Origin: an uncultured Mailhella sp. | GTDB lineage: Bacteria; Desulfobacterota; Desulfovibrionia; Desulfovibrionales; Desulfovibrionaceae | Length of the DNA: 5,247 bases | NCBI GenBank assembly: GCA_944324625.1 | Contig: CALUWZ010000131.1 | Coordinates: 1 to 5,247, forward strand | Direction of reading: 5' to 3' | Shown here: piece by piece, positions 1 through 4,780 of the stretch | How positions within the stretch are numbered: position 1 is the first letter of the stretch | Layout: every line of letters starts with the position of its first letter | Position numbers and translations under genes: made by a program | The notes under the pieces: generated by a model | Database searches by the model: none | What the model saw: only the letters and a program-made list of their open reading frames with translations | Told to the model about the DNA's origin: nothing

Positions 1-984
1 TGTGTTCTTTTAGGTTTAATTTTAGTAATTTCTTATTGTTCTTGGAGATTTGTGGAGCAGCCTGTCCGTCGTCATGCTTTTTTTAAAAACAGAAAATATC
101 TTTGGACTGTTACGGTTATTTTTGTTGCCGGAGTATTAATTGCTGCTTCTGTTTTTCGCACTAATGCCAGATTGTCTTTTTATGAATACAGTTCGGCTGA
201 TGAAACTATCGTACAGTATAATTATAACTCTGATTCACCCATTGATTTTATCGTGGCAGGGGACAGTCATGCAGCGGCCAATAATCAACTGATGGCAGAT
301 TTAGCTTCGGATTATAATGTGCATGGAGTGTATTTAGGGTTATTGGAAGTTGTAAATTCATTCAGATATCCTGAAATATGGAAAGAACAGGTAAATTCCA
401 TAAATAAATTTTTATCAGAGCATCCTGTAAAAAATGCTTTTATTTTTATAAGGCTTGCGCAGGAATATAACGGCAAAATGATATATTATGATAAAAACCA
501 AAAAGAAGAAAAATTCGTGTATCTTCCTGATCCGTCTCTTTCGCATAAGGAAGCTTTTATGCAGAGTCTGCGCGATACAGTGCAGCTTTTCATAAAGAAC
601 GGTGTGCAAAATGTTTATATTCAGAAGCCGTTGCCGGAGCCGAAATTTAATGTTCCTCAGCAGGCTGCCATAGGGAAAATTCTTTTTTCAAAAACAGAAG
701 AAGAACTGAATAAATTGATCAATGAAAGTGCAGATGAATATAATGAAAGGACAAAGGAGCTGAATGCGCTTTTAACTCAGCTTGTGAAAGAAGTTCCGCA
801 GGTAAAGCTTATTGATCCTGTGCCGGTGTTTTTGAGCGATGATAAAAAATATTTTATTTCAATAAAGGATAATATCTTGTATTATTATGACGATGACCAT
901 TTAAGCGTGCAGGGAGCACAGCGGATGTATTCTCTTTACAAAGATATTTTTGAAAAAATTTCTGCACATTCGGAATCTGATTAA
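1..984 (+). CDS. Membrane acyltransferase (acyltransferase 3 family) with C-terminal SGNH domain, 3' part only
   Basis: The frame is open from the first base, so this is the last 327 residues of a longer protein. Residues 1-17 are the end of a transmembrane helix, followed by SWRFVEQPVRR (14-24), the motif that typically ends the last core helices of OafA/YrhL-type acyltransferase 3 proteins. Another helix at 33-52 leads into an extracytoplasmic SGNH-hydrolase-like domain. GDSH at 87-90 carries the presumed nucleophile Ser89, and DDDHLSVQGA near the end supplies the Asp297/His300 pair. A segment QKPLPEPKFN (about 208-217) fits the conserved Pro-rich strand of this domain. Proteins of this build move acetyl or other acyl groups across the membrane onto lipopolysaccharide, peptidoglycan or exopolysaccharide; the acceptor cannot be read here. 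A GTG at 52 is an internal valine, not the start. The gene is AT-rich (about 37% GC in one line I counted) and stands alone on the plus strand, which hints at a surface-variation or transferred gene. Confidence 0.88.
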   Translation, partial: CVLLGLILVISYCSWRFVEQPVRRHAFFKNRKYLWTVTVIFVAGVLIAASVFRTNARLSFYEYSSADETIVQYNYNSDSPIDFIVAGDSHAAANNQLMADLASDYNVHGVYLGLLEVVNSFRYPEIWKEQVNSINKFLSEHPVKNAFIFIRLAQEYNGKMIYYDKNQKEEKFVYLPDPSLSHKEAFMQSLRDTVQLFIKNGVQNVYIQKPLPEPKFNVPQQAAIGKILFSKTEEELNKLINESADEYNERTKELNALLTQLVKEVPQVKLIDPVPVFLSDDKKYFISIKDNILYYYDDDHLSVQGAQRMYSLYKDIFEKISAHSESD

Positions 985-1145
985 TGCTAAATTGTTGTGA
1001 ACTGCAATGGTTATGAAGCAGAATAAAATTTTTCGGGGTCAGGGTGTGTTTCCGAATTACTGTCATTGATTGCAGCAGTTATAAAAATATCAATAGAAAC
1101 AGACTGTTTTAAAATTTGTTTTGGTTTGGAAAAAAGATTTTTCAG

Positions 1146-1223
1146 CCGCTCCCGCTTACGGTATTTGCAAAGCTGAAGCCGAAATTCTCTGCAAGGTTTC
1201 GCAAATACCGTGACGGGGGGCGG
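1146..1223. repeat. Long imperfect inverted repeat in the convergent intergenic region
   Basis: The core arms CGGTATTTGC (1159-1168) and GCAAATACCG (1201-1210) are perfect over 10 bp. Pairing continues outward through 1156-1158/1211-1213 and, with two single-base bulges and a few G-U pairs, to about 1146/1223. The loop is about 32 nt. It lies between the convergent acyltransferase and proB genes, so a transcription stop for one or both strands is the simplest role. On the minus strand the outer arm is followed within about 7-15 nt by ATCTTTTTT, which is a weak fit to an intrinsic terminator. On the plus strand no T-tract follows. It could also be a dispersed palindromic element. Confidence 0.5.
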
Positions 1224-1241
1224 GGGAAATCATTTCCCCCG
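1221..1241. repeat. Perfect GC-rich palindrome just beyond the proB stop codon
   Basis: CGGGGGAAAT (1221-1230) and ATTTCCCCCG (1232-1241) are perfect inverted repeats around a single base. In RNA this would be a roughly 9-bp stem with a tiny loop. It begins 7 bases past the proB stop codon on the minus strand. The T-run lies before the stem in that direction (between stop codon and stem), so it is not a textbook intrinsic terminator. Its left edge overlaps the right arm of the larger inverted repeat at 1146-1223, so the two folds compete at that edge. Confidence 0.5.
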
Positions 1242-1248
1242 TAAAAAA

Positions 1249-2391
1249 TCAAACAGCGGCGTGGAGCAGGAGATTGTCCCTGTGTATGACTTCCGGATAA
1301 TGGGCGTTGCCCAGAACGGCGGCCACTTCTATGCGGCTCAGACCTTTTATTTTGCGCAGTTCTGCGGCTGAATAGTTGGAAAGTCCGACGGCTATTTTTT
1401 TGTCTTGATATAAAACGGCAATTAAGGCGCCAGCGCTGAAATTGCCTTCTACCTGCACAATTCCGCCCGGAAGCAGGCTTTTGCCTTTTTCGCTCAGGGC
1501 AATGTAGGCACCGTCGTCAATGCTGACTGTTCCCTGTGCGTCGGAACGGTAGGCAAGCCAGTATTTTCGGCGGGAAACAGGTTCGGAAGTGGGGCAGATC
1601 CATGTGCCGATTTTTTCTCCCGCAAAGGCTTTCAAAATAATATCGGGAATTTTTCCGGGCAGAATAAAGGTCGGCACGCCAAGCTGCGCAGAACGGCGGG
1701 CAGAAAGCAGTTTTGAATACATGCCGCCTGTTCCCACGCTGGTTTTTCCGCCGCACAGTTCATCAAGATTTAAATCCTGAATATTGTCCACAATATCCAT
1801 AATGGCAATTTCTTCGTCAGGATATTTCAGGGGATTTTTTGCCAGAACGCCCTTGGTGGAAGTCAGGTTAATGGATAAATCCGCTTCGATGATGTTGCAC
1901 AGAAGGCTTGCCAGAGCGTCATTGTCGCCGAATTTGAGTTCATGGATGACGACGGTATCGTTTTCATTGACAATGGGCACTACATTCCACTGCAAAAGCT
2001 GCTGAAAGGTATTTTTGGCGTTTAAAAAGCGCTCACGGCTTTTTAAATCGTCACGGGTCAGCAGAATTTGTGCACAGAGCATGCCGTGCTTGAGAAAGAG
2101 TTCTTCATATTCGCGCATGAGCCTGCCCTGCCCTATGGCGGCAGCTCCCTGCTTTCCTGCAAGGCCTTCGATTTTGTGGCTTGGGCCTAAGGCTTTTTTG
2201 CCTGCAGCAACAGCTCCTGAACTTACCAAACAGACACGCTTGCCCATTTTGTGCAGCTTGGCTATCTGGTCCACCAGATTTTCCAGTACGGAAAGTGCAA
2301 GGCCGTTTTCATCGGTCAAGACGGCGGAACCGACTTTAATAATAATGTTTTTTGCCTTTTCTAGGGCTGTGCGTTTGGCTTGTTCCTGCAT
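1249..2391 (-). CDS. proB: Glutamate 5-kinase
   Basis: This cytoplasmic enzyme phosphorylates L-glutamate with ATP to gamma-glutamyl 5-phosphate, the first step of proline synthesis. The 380 residues are close to the usual 367-378. Residues 13 to about 260 are the amino-acid-kinase fold: KVGSAVLT (19-26), VSSGAVAAG (56-64), NENDTV (142-147), GDNDALAS (155-162) and GTGGMYSKL (220-228). By comparison with the E. coli enzyme, Lys19, Ser58, Asp145 and Asn157 match the glutamate/phosphoryl-site residues, so it should be active. Residues about 275-375 are the C-terminal PUA domain (LLPGG, GNFSAG, GLSNY). The ATG lies 2 nt after the obgE stop (TAG-CC-ATG), and the only Shine-Dalgarno-like bases (AAGAGA) are inside the last obgE codons, which points to translational coupling. 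proA, the next step, is not adjacent; the region beyond is convergent with another gene. The loop LTSTKGVLAKNP differs somewhat from the more usual LTDxxGLYTADP. Confidence 0.96.
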   Translation of the reverse strand: MQEQAKRTALEKAKNIIIKVGSAVLTDENGLALSVLENLVDQIAKLHKMGKRVCLVSSGAVAAGKKALGPSHKIEGLAGKQGAAAIGQGRLMREYEELFLKHGMLCAQILLTRDDLKSRERFLNAKNTFQQLLQWNVVPIVNENDTVVIHELKFGDNDALASLLCNIIEADLSINLTSTKGVLAKNPLKYPDEEIAIMDIVDNIQDLNLDELCGGKTSVGTGGMYSKLLSARRSAQLGVPTFILPGKIPDIILKAFAGEKIGTWICPTSEPVSRRKYWLAYRSDAQGTVSIDDGAYIALSEKGKSLLPGGIVQVEGNFSAGALIAVLYQDKKIAVGLSNYSAAELRKIKGLSRIEVAAVLGNAHYPEVIHRDNLLLHAAV

Positions 2392-2393
2392 GG

Positions 2394-3497
2394 CTAATCT
2401 CTTACATAAAATACTTCGATTTCGGGGAATTCTTCGTCTTCGGGAATTTCTTCTTCCTGATAATGAATAAGCGGTTCATTGACATCAAGAGCATTGCGAA
2501 GTTCCCACATTCTGCGCACAAGTTCTTCAAGTCCTGTTCCTTCCTTGGCGCTGATGAAGAACATTTCCCTGCCTTCTTTTTGGGCAAGGTCTTTGATTTC
2601 CTGCAGTTCTTCTTCTGTGAGCAGGTCGATTTTATTGATGACTTCAATCTGTTTTCTGGAGGAAAGTTCTTCGTCAAAAAGGCGCAGTTCTTCGTTGATC
2701 AGGTCAAAGCCGGCGAAGGGATATTCGTTTTTATTGATATCCTGTGCGGAAAGAATGTGCACGAGAAAACGCGTGCGTTCCACGTGCTTCAAAAATCTGT
2801 CCCCAAGGCCGAGGCCTGCATGGGCGCCTTCGATAAGTCCCGGAATATCCGCGATGATCATGCGGCTGTCAGGATCGTATTCGTCAATAATAACACCGAG
2901 GTTCGGGCTCAGCGTTGTAAACGGATAATTGGCAATTTTGGGCTTTGCCGCGGAAATTTGGGAAAGAAACGTTGATTTTCCCGCGTTCGGCAAACCGAGA
3001 AGTCCTGCGTCGGCAAGGATTTTCAGTTCAAGGCGGAGGGATTTCTGTTCGCCTTCTTCGCCTTTTTGGGCAAAGCGGGGAGCGCGGTTGGTGGATGATT
3101 TGAAATGTTCGTTGCCTTTTCCGCCGCGTCCGCCTTGGGCTATGAGTACGCAGGCTTCGGGATCGGAAAGGTCTGCAATGAGGATTTCCTCAAATTCCGT
3201 GCGTTCAAATATCTGCGTACCTACGGGAAATTCCAGAATAAGGTCTTCGCCTTTTCTGCCGTCGCATTGGCTGCCTTGGCCGTCGCTGCCGTTTCTGGCT
3301 TCATAGGTGCGTTTCAGACGGAAGTCATAAAGAGAATGCAGGCGGTTTGTTGCCTTGGCATAAATGGACGCACCGTCACCGCCGTTGCCGCCGTCGGGGC
3401 CGCCTCGGGGTATGAATTTTTCACGGCGGAAAGACATGCAGCCGTTGCCGCCTTTGCCCGCCTTTACCTGAATAAGGGCTTCATCAACAAAACGCAT
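2394..3497 (-). CDS. obgE: Obg-family GTPase (ribosome assembly)
   Basis: This essential GTPase (also called cgtA) acts in 50S subunit maturation and links growth state to ribosome assembly and stress. The 367 residues carry the Gly-rich Obg fold at about 1-158 (GKGGNG, GGPDGGNGGDG, GGRGGKGN). The G domain follows: P-loop GLPNAGKST (168-176), switch I YPFTT (191-195), DIPG (217-220), NKID (288-291) and SAKEG (316-320). All G motifs are intact. The C-terminus is a short acidic tail (about 347-361, rich in Glu/Asp), as in proteobacterial Obg, without the OCT domain of Gram-positive forms. The start ATG has a GGAG Shine-Dalgarno 5 nt upstream. It follows rpmA by 78 nt, with an intrinsic terminator in the gap, and precedes proB by 2 nt, so obgE-proB probably forms a lower-expressed extension of the ribosomal-protein transcript. 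Confidence 0.97.
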   Translation of the reverse strand: MRFVDEALIQVKAGKGGNGCMSFRREKFIPRGGPDGGNGGDGASIYAKATNRLHSLYDFRLKRTYEARNGSDGQGSQCDGRKGEDLILEFPVGTQIFERTEFEEILIADLSDPEACVLIAQGGRGGKGNEHFKSSTNRAPRFAQKGEEGEQKSLRLELKILADAGLLGLPNAGKSTFLSQISAAKPKIANYPFTTLSPNLGVIIDEYDPDSRMIIADIPGLIEGAHAGLGLGDRFLKHVERTRFLVHILSAQDINKNEYPFAGFDLINEELRLFDEELSSRKQIEVINKIDLLTEEELQEIKDLAQKEGREMFFISAKEGTGLEELVRRMWELRNALDVNEPLIHYQEEEIPEDEEFPEIEVFYVRD

Positions 3498-3502
3498 AAA
3501 AA

Positions 3503-3506
3503 CTCC
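3503..3506 (-). promoter_or_regulatory. Shine-Dalgarno site of obgE
   Basis: The plus-strand CTCC reads as GGAG on the coding strand, 5 nt before the obgE ATG. It sits only about 13 nt beyond the T-tract of the upstream terminator and lies outside the hairpin, so folding of that hairpin would not hide it. Confidence 0.75.
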
Positions 3507-3519
3507 GTTATGACAATGT

Positions 3520-3552
3520 AAAAAAGGCGAGAAGAAAGAAATTCTTCTCGCC
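3520..3552 (-). terminator. Intrinsic terminator between rpmA and obgE
   Basis: On the minus strand GGCGAGAAGAA (3552-3542) pairs perfectly over 11 bp with TTCTTCTCGCC (3536-3526) around a 5-nt loop. It is followed immediately by six T (3525-3520). An A-tract complement (eight T on the coding strand, 3563-3556) lies just before the stem. This is a textbook rho-independent structure placed 23 nt after the rpmA stop codon. It should end most rplU-rpmA transcripts, with some read-through supplying obgE-proB. Confidence 0.88.
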
Positions 3553-3575
3553 CTGAAAAAAAAGATTTGCCAAAA

Positions 3576-3854
3576 TTATGCAGTTGCAGCTTCGGCAGGA
3601 ACAATATGTACACGTTTGTGTTCTTTGCGTTTGCGTACAAATGTTTCAAACTGAACAGTACCTTCCACTTTGGCGAAGAGGGTATAGTCACGACCCATAC
3701 CTACGTTTTCACCGGGGAAAATACGGGTGCCGAGTTGGCGAACCAAAATGTTACCAGCGAGAACTTTTTGACCGCCGAAGCGTTTCACGCCTCGTCTTTG
3801 TCCTTCACTATCACGACCGTTACGGGAACTCCCGCCTGCTTTCTTATGAGCCAT
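3576..3854 (-). CDS. rpmA: Large-subunit ribosomal protein L27
   Basis: L27 is a 50S protein whose N-terminus reaches towards the peptidyl-transferase centre and stabilises tRNA there. The 92-residue protein starts [20 protein letters not shown], the family signature, followed by [35 protein letters not shown] (about 42-61) and a basic stretch RKRKEHKR. It lacks the Firmicutes-type N-terminal extension that needs cleavage, so the predicted start is the mature one apart from Met. It is a few residues longer than the 85 of E. coli, through a short PAEAATA tail. AAGGAG lies 6 nt before the ATG. It begins 18 nt after rplU ends, so the two are co-transcribed. Confidence 0.98.
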   Translation of the reverse strand: MAHKKAGGSSRNGRDSEGQRRGVKRFGGQKVLAGNILVRQLGTRIFPGENVGMGRDYTLFAKVEGTVQFETFVRKRKEHKRVHIVPAEAATA

Positions 3855-3872
3855 GATTAACTCCTTTTATTC

Positions 3873-4181
3873 TTACGCATTAATGCCCGTAATGGTGAGG
3901 GCAGTGTAATCCTGACGGTGACCTTGGGTCTTGCGGTAGGATTTACGGCGATGTTTTTTGAATACGATTACTTTTTCTCCGCGACCGTGTTCGATAACTT
4001 TTGCAGTTACTTTAGCACCGTCAATGTATGGAGCACCAAATTTAGCACTGTCGCCGCCGAGCATAACAACGCGGTCAAAAGTTACTTCGTTGCCAATTTC
4101 AGCAGCAAGTCTGTCAATAACAATTTTATTGCCTTCTTGAACACGGAATTGTTTTCCGCAAGTTTCGATAATAGCGTACAT
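3873..4181 (-). CDS. rplU: Large-subunit ribosomal protein L21
   Basis: L21 binds 23S rRNA in the 50S subunit, and at 102 residues it has the normal length. It opens MYAIIETCGKQFRV and ends with the basic conserved block KKHRRKSYRKTQGHRQ (75-90) followed by DYTALTITGI, both diagnostic of the family. Residue 8 is Cys (codon TGC), where the family usually has Gly (ETGGKQYRV). GGAGGT lies 4 nt before the ATG. It is the first gene of the ribosomal block, with its own promoter about 28 nt upstream, a very short leader, and rpmA 18 nt downstream. Confidence 0.98.
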   Translation of the reverse strand: MYAIIETCGKQFRVQEGNKIVIDRLAAEIGNEVTFDRVVMLGGDSAKFGAPYIDGAKVTAKVIEHGRGEKVIVFKKHRRKSYRKTQGHRQDYTALTITGINA

Positions 4182-4208
4182 TCAAACCTCCGAAAAAAAG
4201 AGAAACGA

Positions 4209-4237
4209 AAAATAGCGTGACTATAGAAAAAAGTCAA
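4209..4237 (-). promoter_or_regulatory. Sigma-70-type promoter of rplU-rpmA
   Basis: Reading the minus strand, TTGACT (4237-4232; 5 of 6 to the -35 consensus) and TATTTT (4214-4209; 4 of 6 to the -10) are separated by exactly 17 nt. Upstream of the -35 the sequence is A/T-rich (GAAAATAATTC), as in an UP element. The start of transcription would fall near 4202, giving a leader of about 20 nt that contains only the GGAGGT ribosome site. Confidence 0.7.
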
Positions 4238-4268
4238 GAATTATTTTCCCTTTTTTCGTCATTAGAAA

Positions 4269-4310
4269 ATTGATTTTTTTCATGCGGGGCATGAAGTGAT
4301 TTTTATCAAT
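4269..4310. repeat. Nested inverted repeat upstream of the rplU promoter
   Basis: TTCATGC (4279-4285) and GCATGAA (4289-4295) form a perfect 7-bp stem around GGG. Outside it, ATTGAT (4269-4274) and ATCAAT (4305-4310) are a second inverted pair, and TGATTTTT is a direct repeat on either side (4271-4278, 4297-4304). On the plus strand the hairpin is followed by GTGATTTTT, a possible terminator. On the minus strand, the coding one here, no T-tract follows, so a protein-binding role is as likely. Confidence 0.45.
4296..4309 (-). promoter_or_regulatory. FNR/CRP-family-like binding site (candidate)
   Basis: On the minus strand TTGAT-AAAA-ATCAC matches 9 of 10 defined positions of the FNR consensus TTGATNNNNATCAA. 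It is centred about 100 bp upstream of the inferred rplU transcription start and downstream of the small membrane-protein gene. The surroundings are AT-rich, so a chance match is possible. Confidence 0.3.
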
Positions 4311-4311
4311 C

Positions 4312-4343
4312 GCCATAAGTCGGTGTACGGGGAAACTTACGGC
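4312..4343 (-). repeat. Stem-loop just after the small membrane-protein gene
   Basis: On the minus strand GCCGTAAGT (4343-4335) pairs with ACTTATGGC (4320-4312) over 9 bp with one G-U pair and a 14-nt loop. Three further pairs, two of them wobble, can extend it. It begins 15 nt after the stop codon of the 46-residue ORF. No T-tract follows, so it may protect the 3' end or act as a weak stop, but it is not a clear intrinsic terminator. Confidence 0.4.
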
Positions 4344-4358
4344 AACGCTAAAAATGGC

Positions 4359-4499
4359 TTAGTGGTGAACGTGTTCACCTTTTTTGATTCTGTAAACAAT
4401 GGCGGTTAACATGATGGCAAAATAAATGAAAATAAGGCTCACACCAAGGAAACCCTGAGGGGTTGAGTGCATTACGTTTTCCATAAGTTCAGCAAACAT
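4359..4499 (-). CDS. Small single-span membrane protein, 46 residues, unrecognised
   Basis: I do not recognise this family. The start is set by AAGGAGG with 5-nt spacing before the ATG at 4499. The same frame is open further upstream to an ATG at 4583, but that ATG lies upstream of the predicted promoter and lacks a ribosome site. The protein has a polar, acidic N-terminus (MFAELMENVMHSTPQ, 1-15), one hydrophobic helix at about 16-36, and a basic tail RIKKGEHVHH (37-46) with three His. By the positive-inside rule the tail should face the cytoplasm. Size and shape resemble the small accessory subunits that accompany transporters or respiratory enzymes, but no such partner is in view. It has its own promoter-like sequence and sits between a sigma-54 activator and the ribosomal block, 177 nt upstream of rplU. 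The strong ribosome site and clean hydrophobic pattern make it likely real. Confidence 0.75.
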   Translation of the reverse strand: MFAELMENVMHSTPQGFLGVSLIFIYFAIMLTAIVYRIKKGEHVHH

Positions 4500-4504
4500 G
4501 TTGA

Positions 4505-4511
4505 CCTCCTT
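4505..4511 (-). promoter_or_regulatory. Strong Shine-Dalgarno site that fixes the small ORF start
   Basis: AAGGAGG on the coding strand lies 5 nt before the ATG at 4499, a near-perfect complement to the 16S rRNA 3' end. It selects the 46-residue reading over the 74-residue one. A 6-bp hairpin, ACACAG/CTGTGT (4535-4540 with 4518-4523), lies just before it in the leader. Confidence 0.8.
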
Positions 4512-4550
4512 AGCTCTCTGTGTGAGGGTATGGTACACAGCGAACGCATA

Positions 4551-4579
4551 ATAATGGCTTAAATTTTTCTCTCGGTCAA
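4551..4579 (-). promoter_or_regulatory. Sigma-70-type promoter for the small membrane-protein gene
   Basis: On the minus strand TTGACC (4579-4574; 5 of 6 to the -35 consensus) and CATTAT (4556-4551; 4 of 6 to the -10) are separated by 17 nt. Transcription would start near 4544, giving a leader of about 45 nt before the ATG at 4499. I found no GG-N10-GC pair of a sigma-54 promoter in this intergenic stretch. Confidence 0.6.
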
Positions 4580-4665
4580 GCAAATTTTAAGCAATTCTTA
4601 AAGTTTATCCGATTAAATAGCCGAGGGCGGAAAAGATTTCGTATTGGGATAAAATGCTTAAATTT
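4557..4665. repeat. Three copies of a GCTTAAATTT motif plus a TTTAAG dyad around the promoter
   Basis: GCTTAAATTT occurs exactly at 4557-4566 and 4656-4665, and inverted with one extra base (AAATTTTAAGC) at 4582-4592. The first and the inverted copy flank the -35 region of the small-gene promoter. Overlapping the inverted copy, TTTAAG-N5-CTTAAA (4586-4602) is a perfect dyad directly upstream of the -35. The arrangement looks like operator sites, though the AT-rich composition weakens the case. Confidence 0.4.
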
Positions 4666-4745
4666 GTCTGCCAGAAAATTGTACTGCAAAGTGTAAAAAA
4701 CATAGTCAGCCTCGCTTTGTTTTGATGAGGCCAGTCTATGCCGTA

Positions 4746-4768
4746 CATGCGTCAATTTCTGACGCATG
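4746..4768. promoter_or_regulatory. Perfect 9-bp dyad just downstream of the sigma-54 activator gene
   Basis: CATGCGTCA (4746-4754) and TGACGCATG (4760-4768) are perfect inverted repeats with a 5-nt centre, starting 12 nt past the activator's stop codon. As RNA on the minus strand it would be a hairpin, but no T-tract follows, so it is a poor intrinsic terminator there. On the plus strand CCGATTTTT follows. The 19-23 bp dyad geometry also suits a dimeric regulator site. Confidence 0.5.
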
Positions 4769-4780
4769 CCGATTTTTCTG

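Noticed and set aside
854..1066. Minus-strand frame of 70 residues spanning the acyltransferase end and the intergenic region
   Set aside because: It mostly overlaps the real plus-strand gene, and the translation shows no domain or hydrophobic pattern.
1003..1075. CTGCAAT/ATTGCAG inverted pair after the acyltransferase gene
   Set aside because: Only 7 bp separated by about 60 nt in AT-rich DNA; expected by chance.
1097..1109. AAACAG-A-CTGTTT palindrome as a terminator for the acyltransferase gene
   Set aside because: The stem is at most 5 bp with a 3-nt loop, AT-rich, and followed by mixed A/T, too weak to call.
2015..2470. Plus-strand open frame (151 residues) opposite proB
   Set aside because: Antisense shadow of proB with Ser/Arg-rich low-information translation and no ribosome site of its own.
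2352..2975. Long plus-strand open frame (207 residues) opposite obgE
   Set aside because: It is the antisense shadow of a clearly conserved obgE; the translation is Phe/Cys-rich and matches no family.
4500..4583. Extension of the small membrane protein to 74 residues from an ATG at 4583
   Set aside because: The extension lies upstream of the predicted transcription start near 4544, has no Shine-Dalgarno, and is polar and unremarkable; the ATG at 4499 has a near-perfect site.
4560..4740. Possible sigma-54 (-24/-12) promoter such as TGGCAGACAAATTTAAGC on the minus strand
   Set aside because: The GG and GC elements are 13 nt apart, not the required 10, and no other spacing fits in this stretch.
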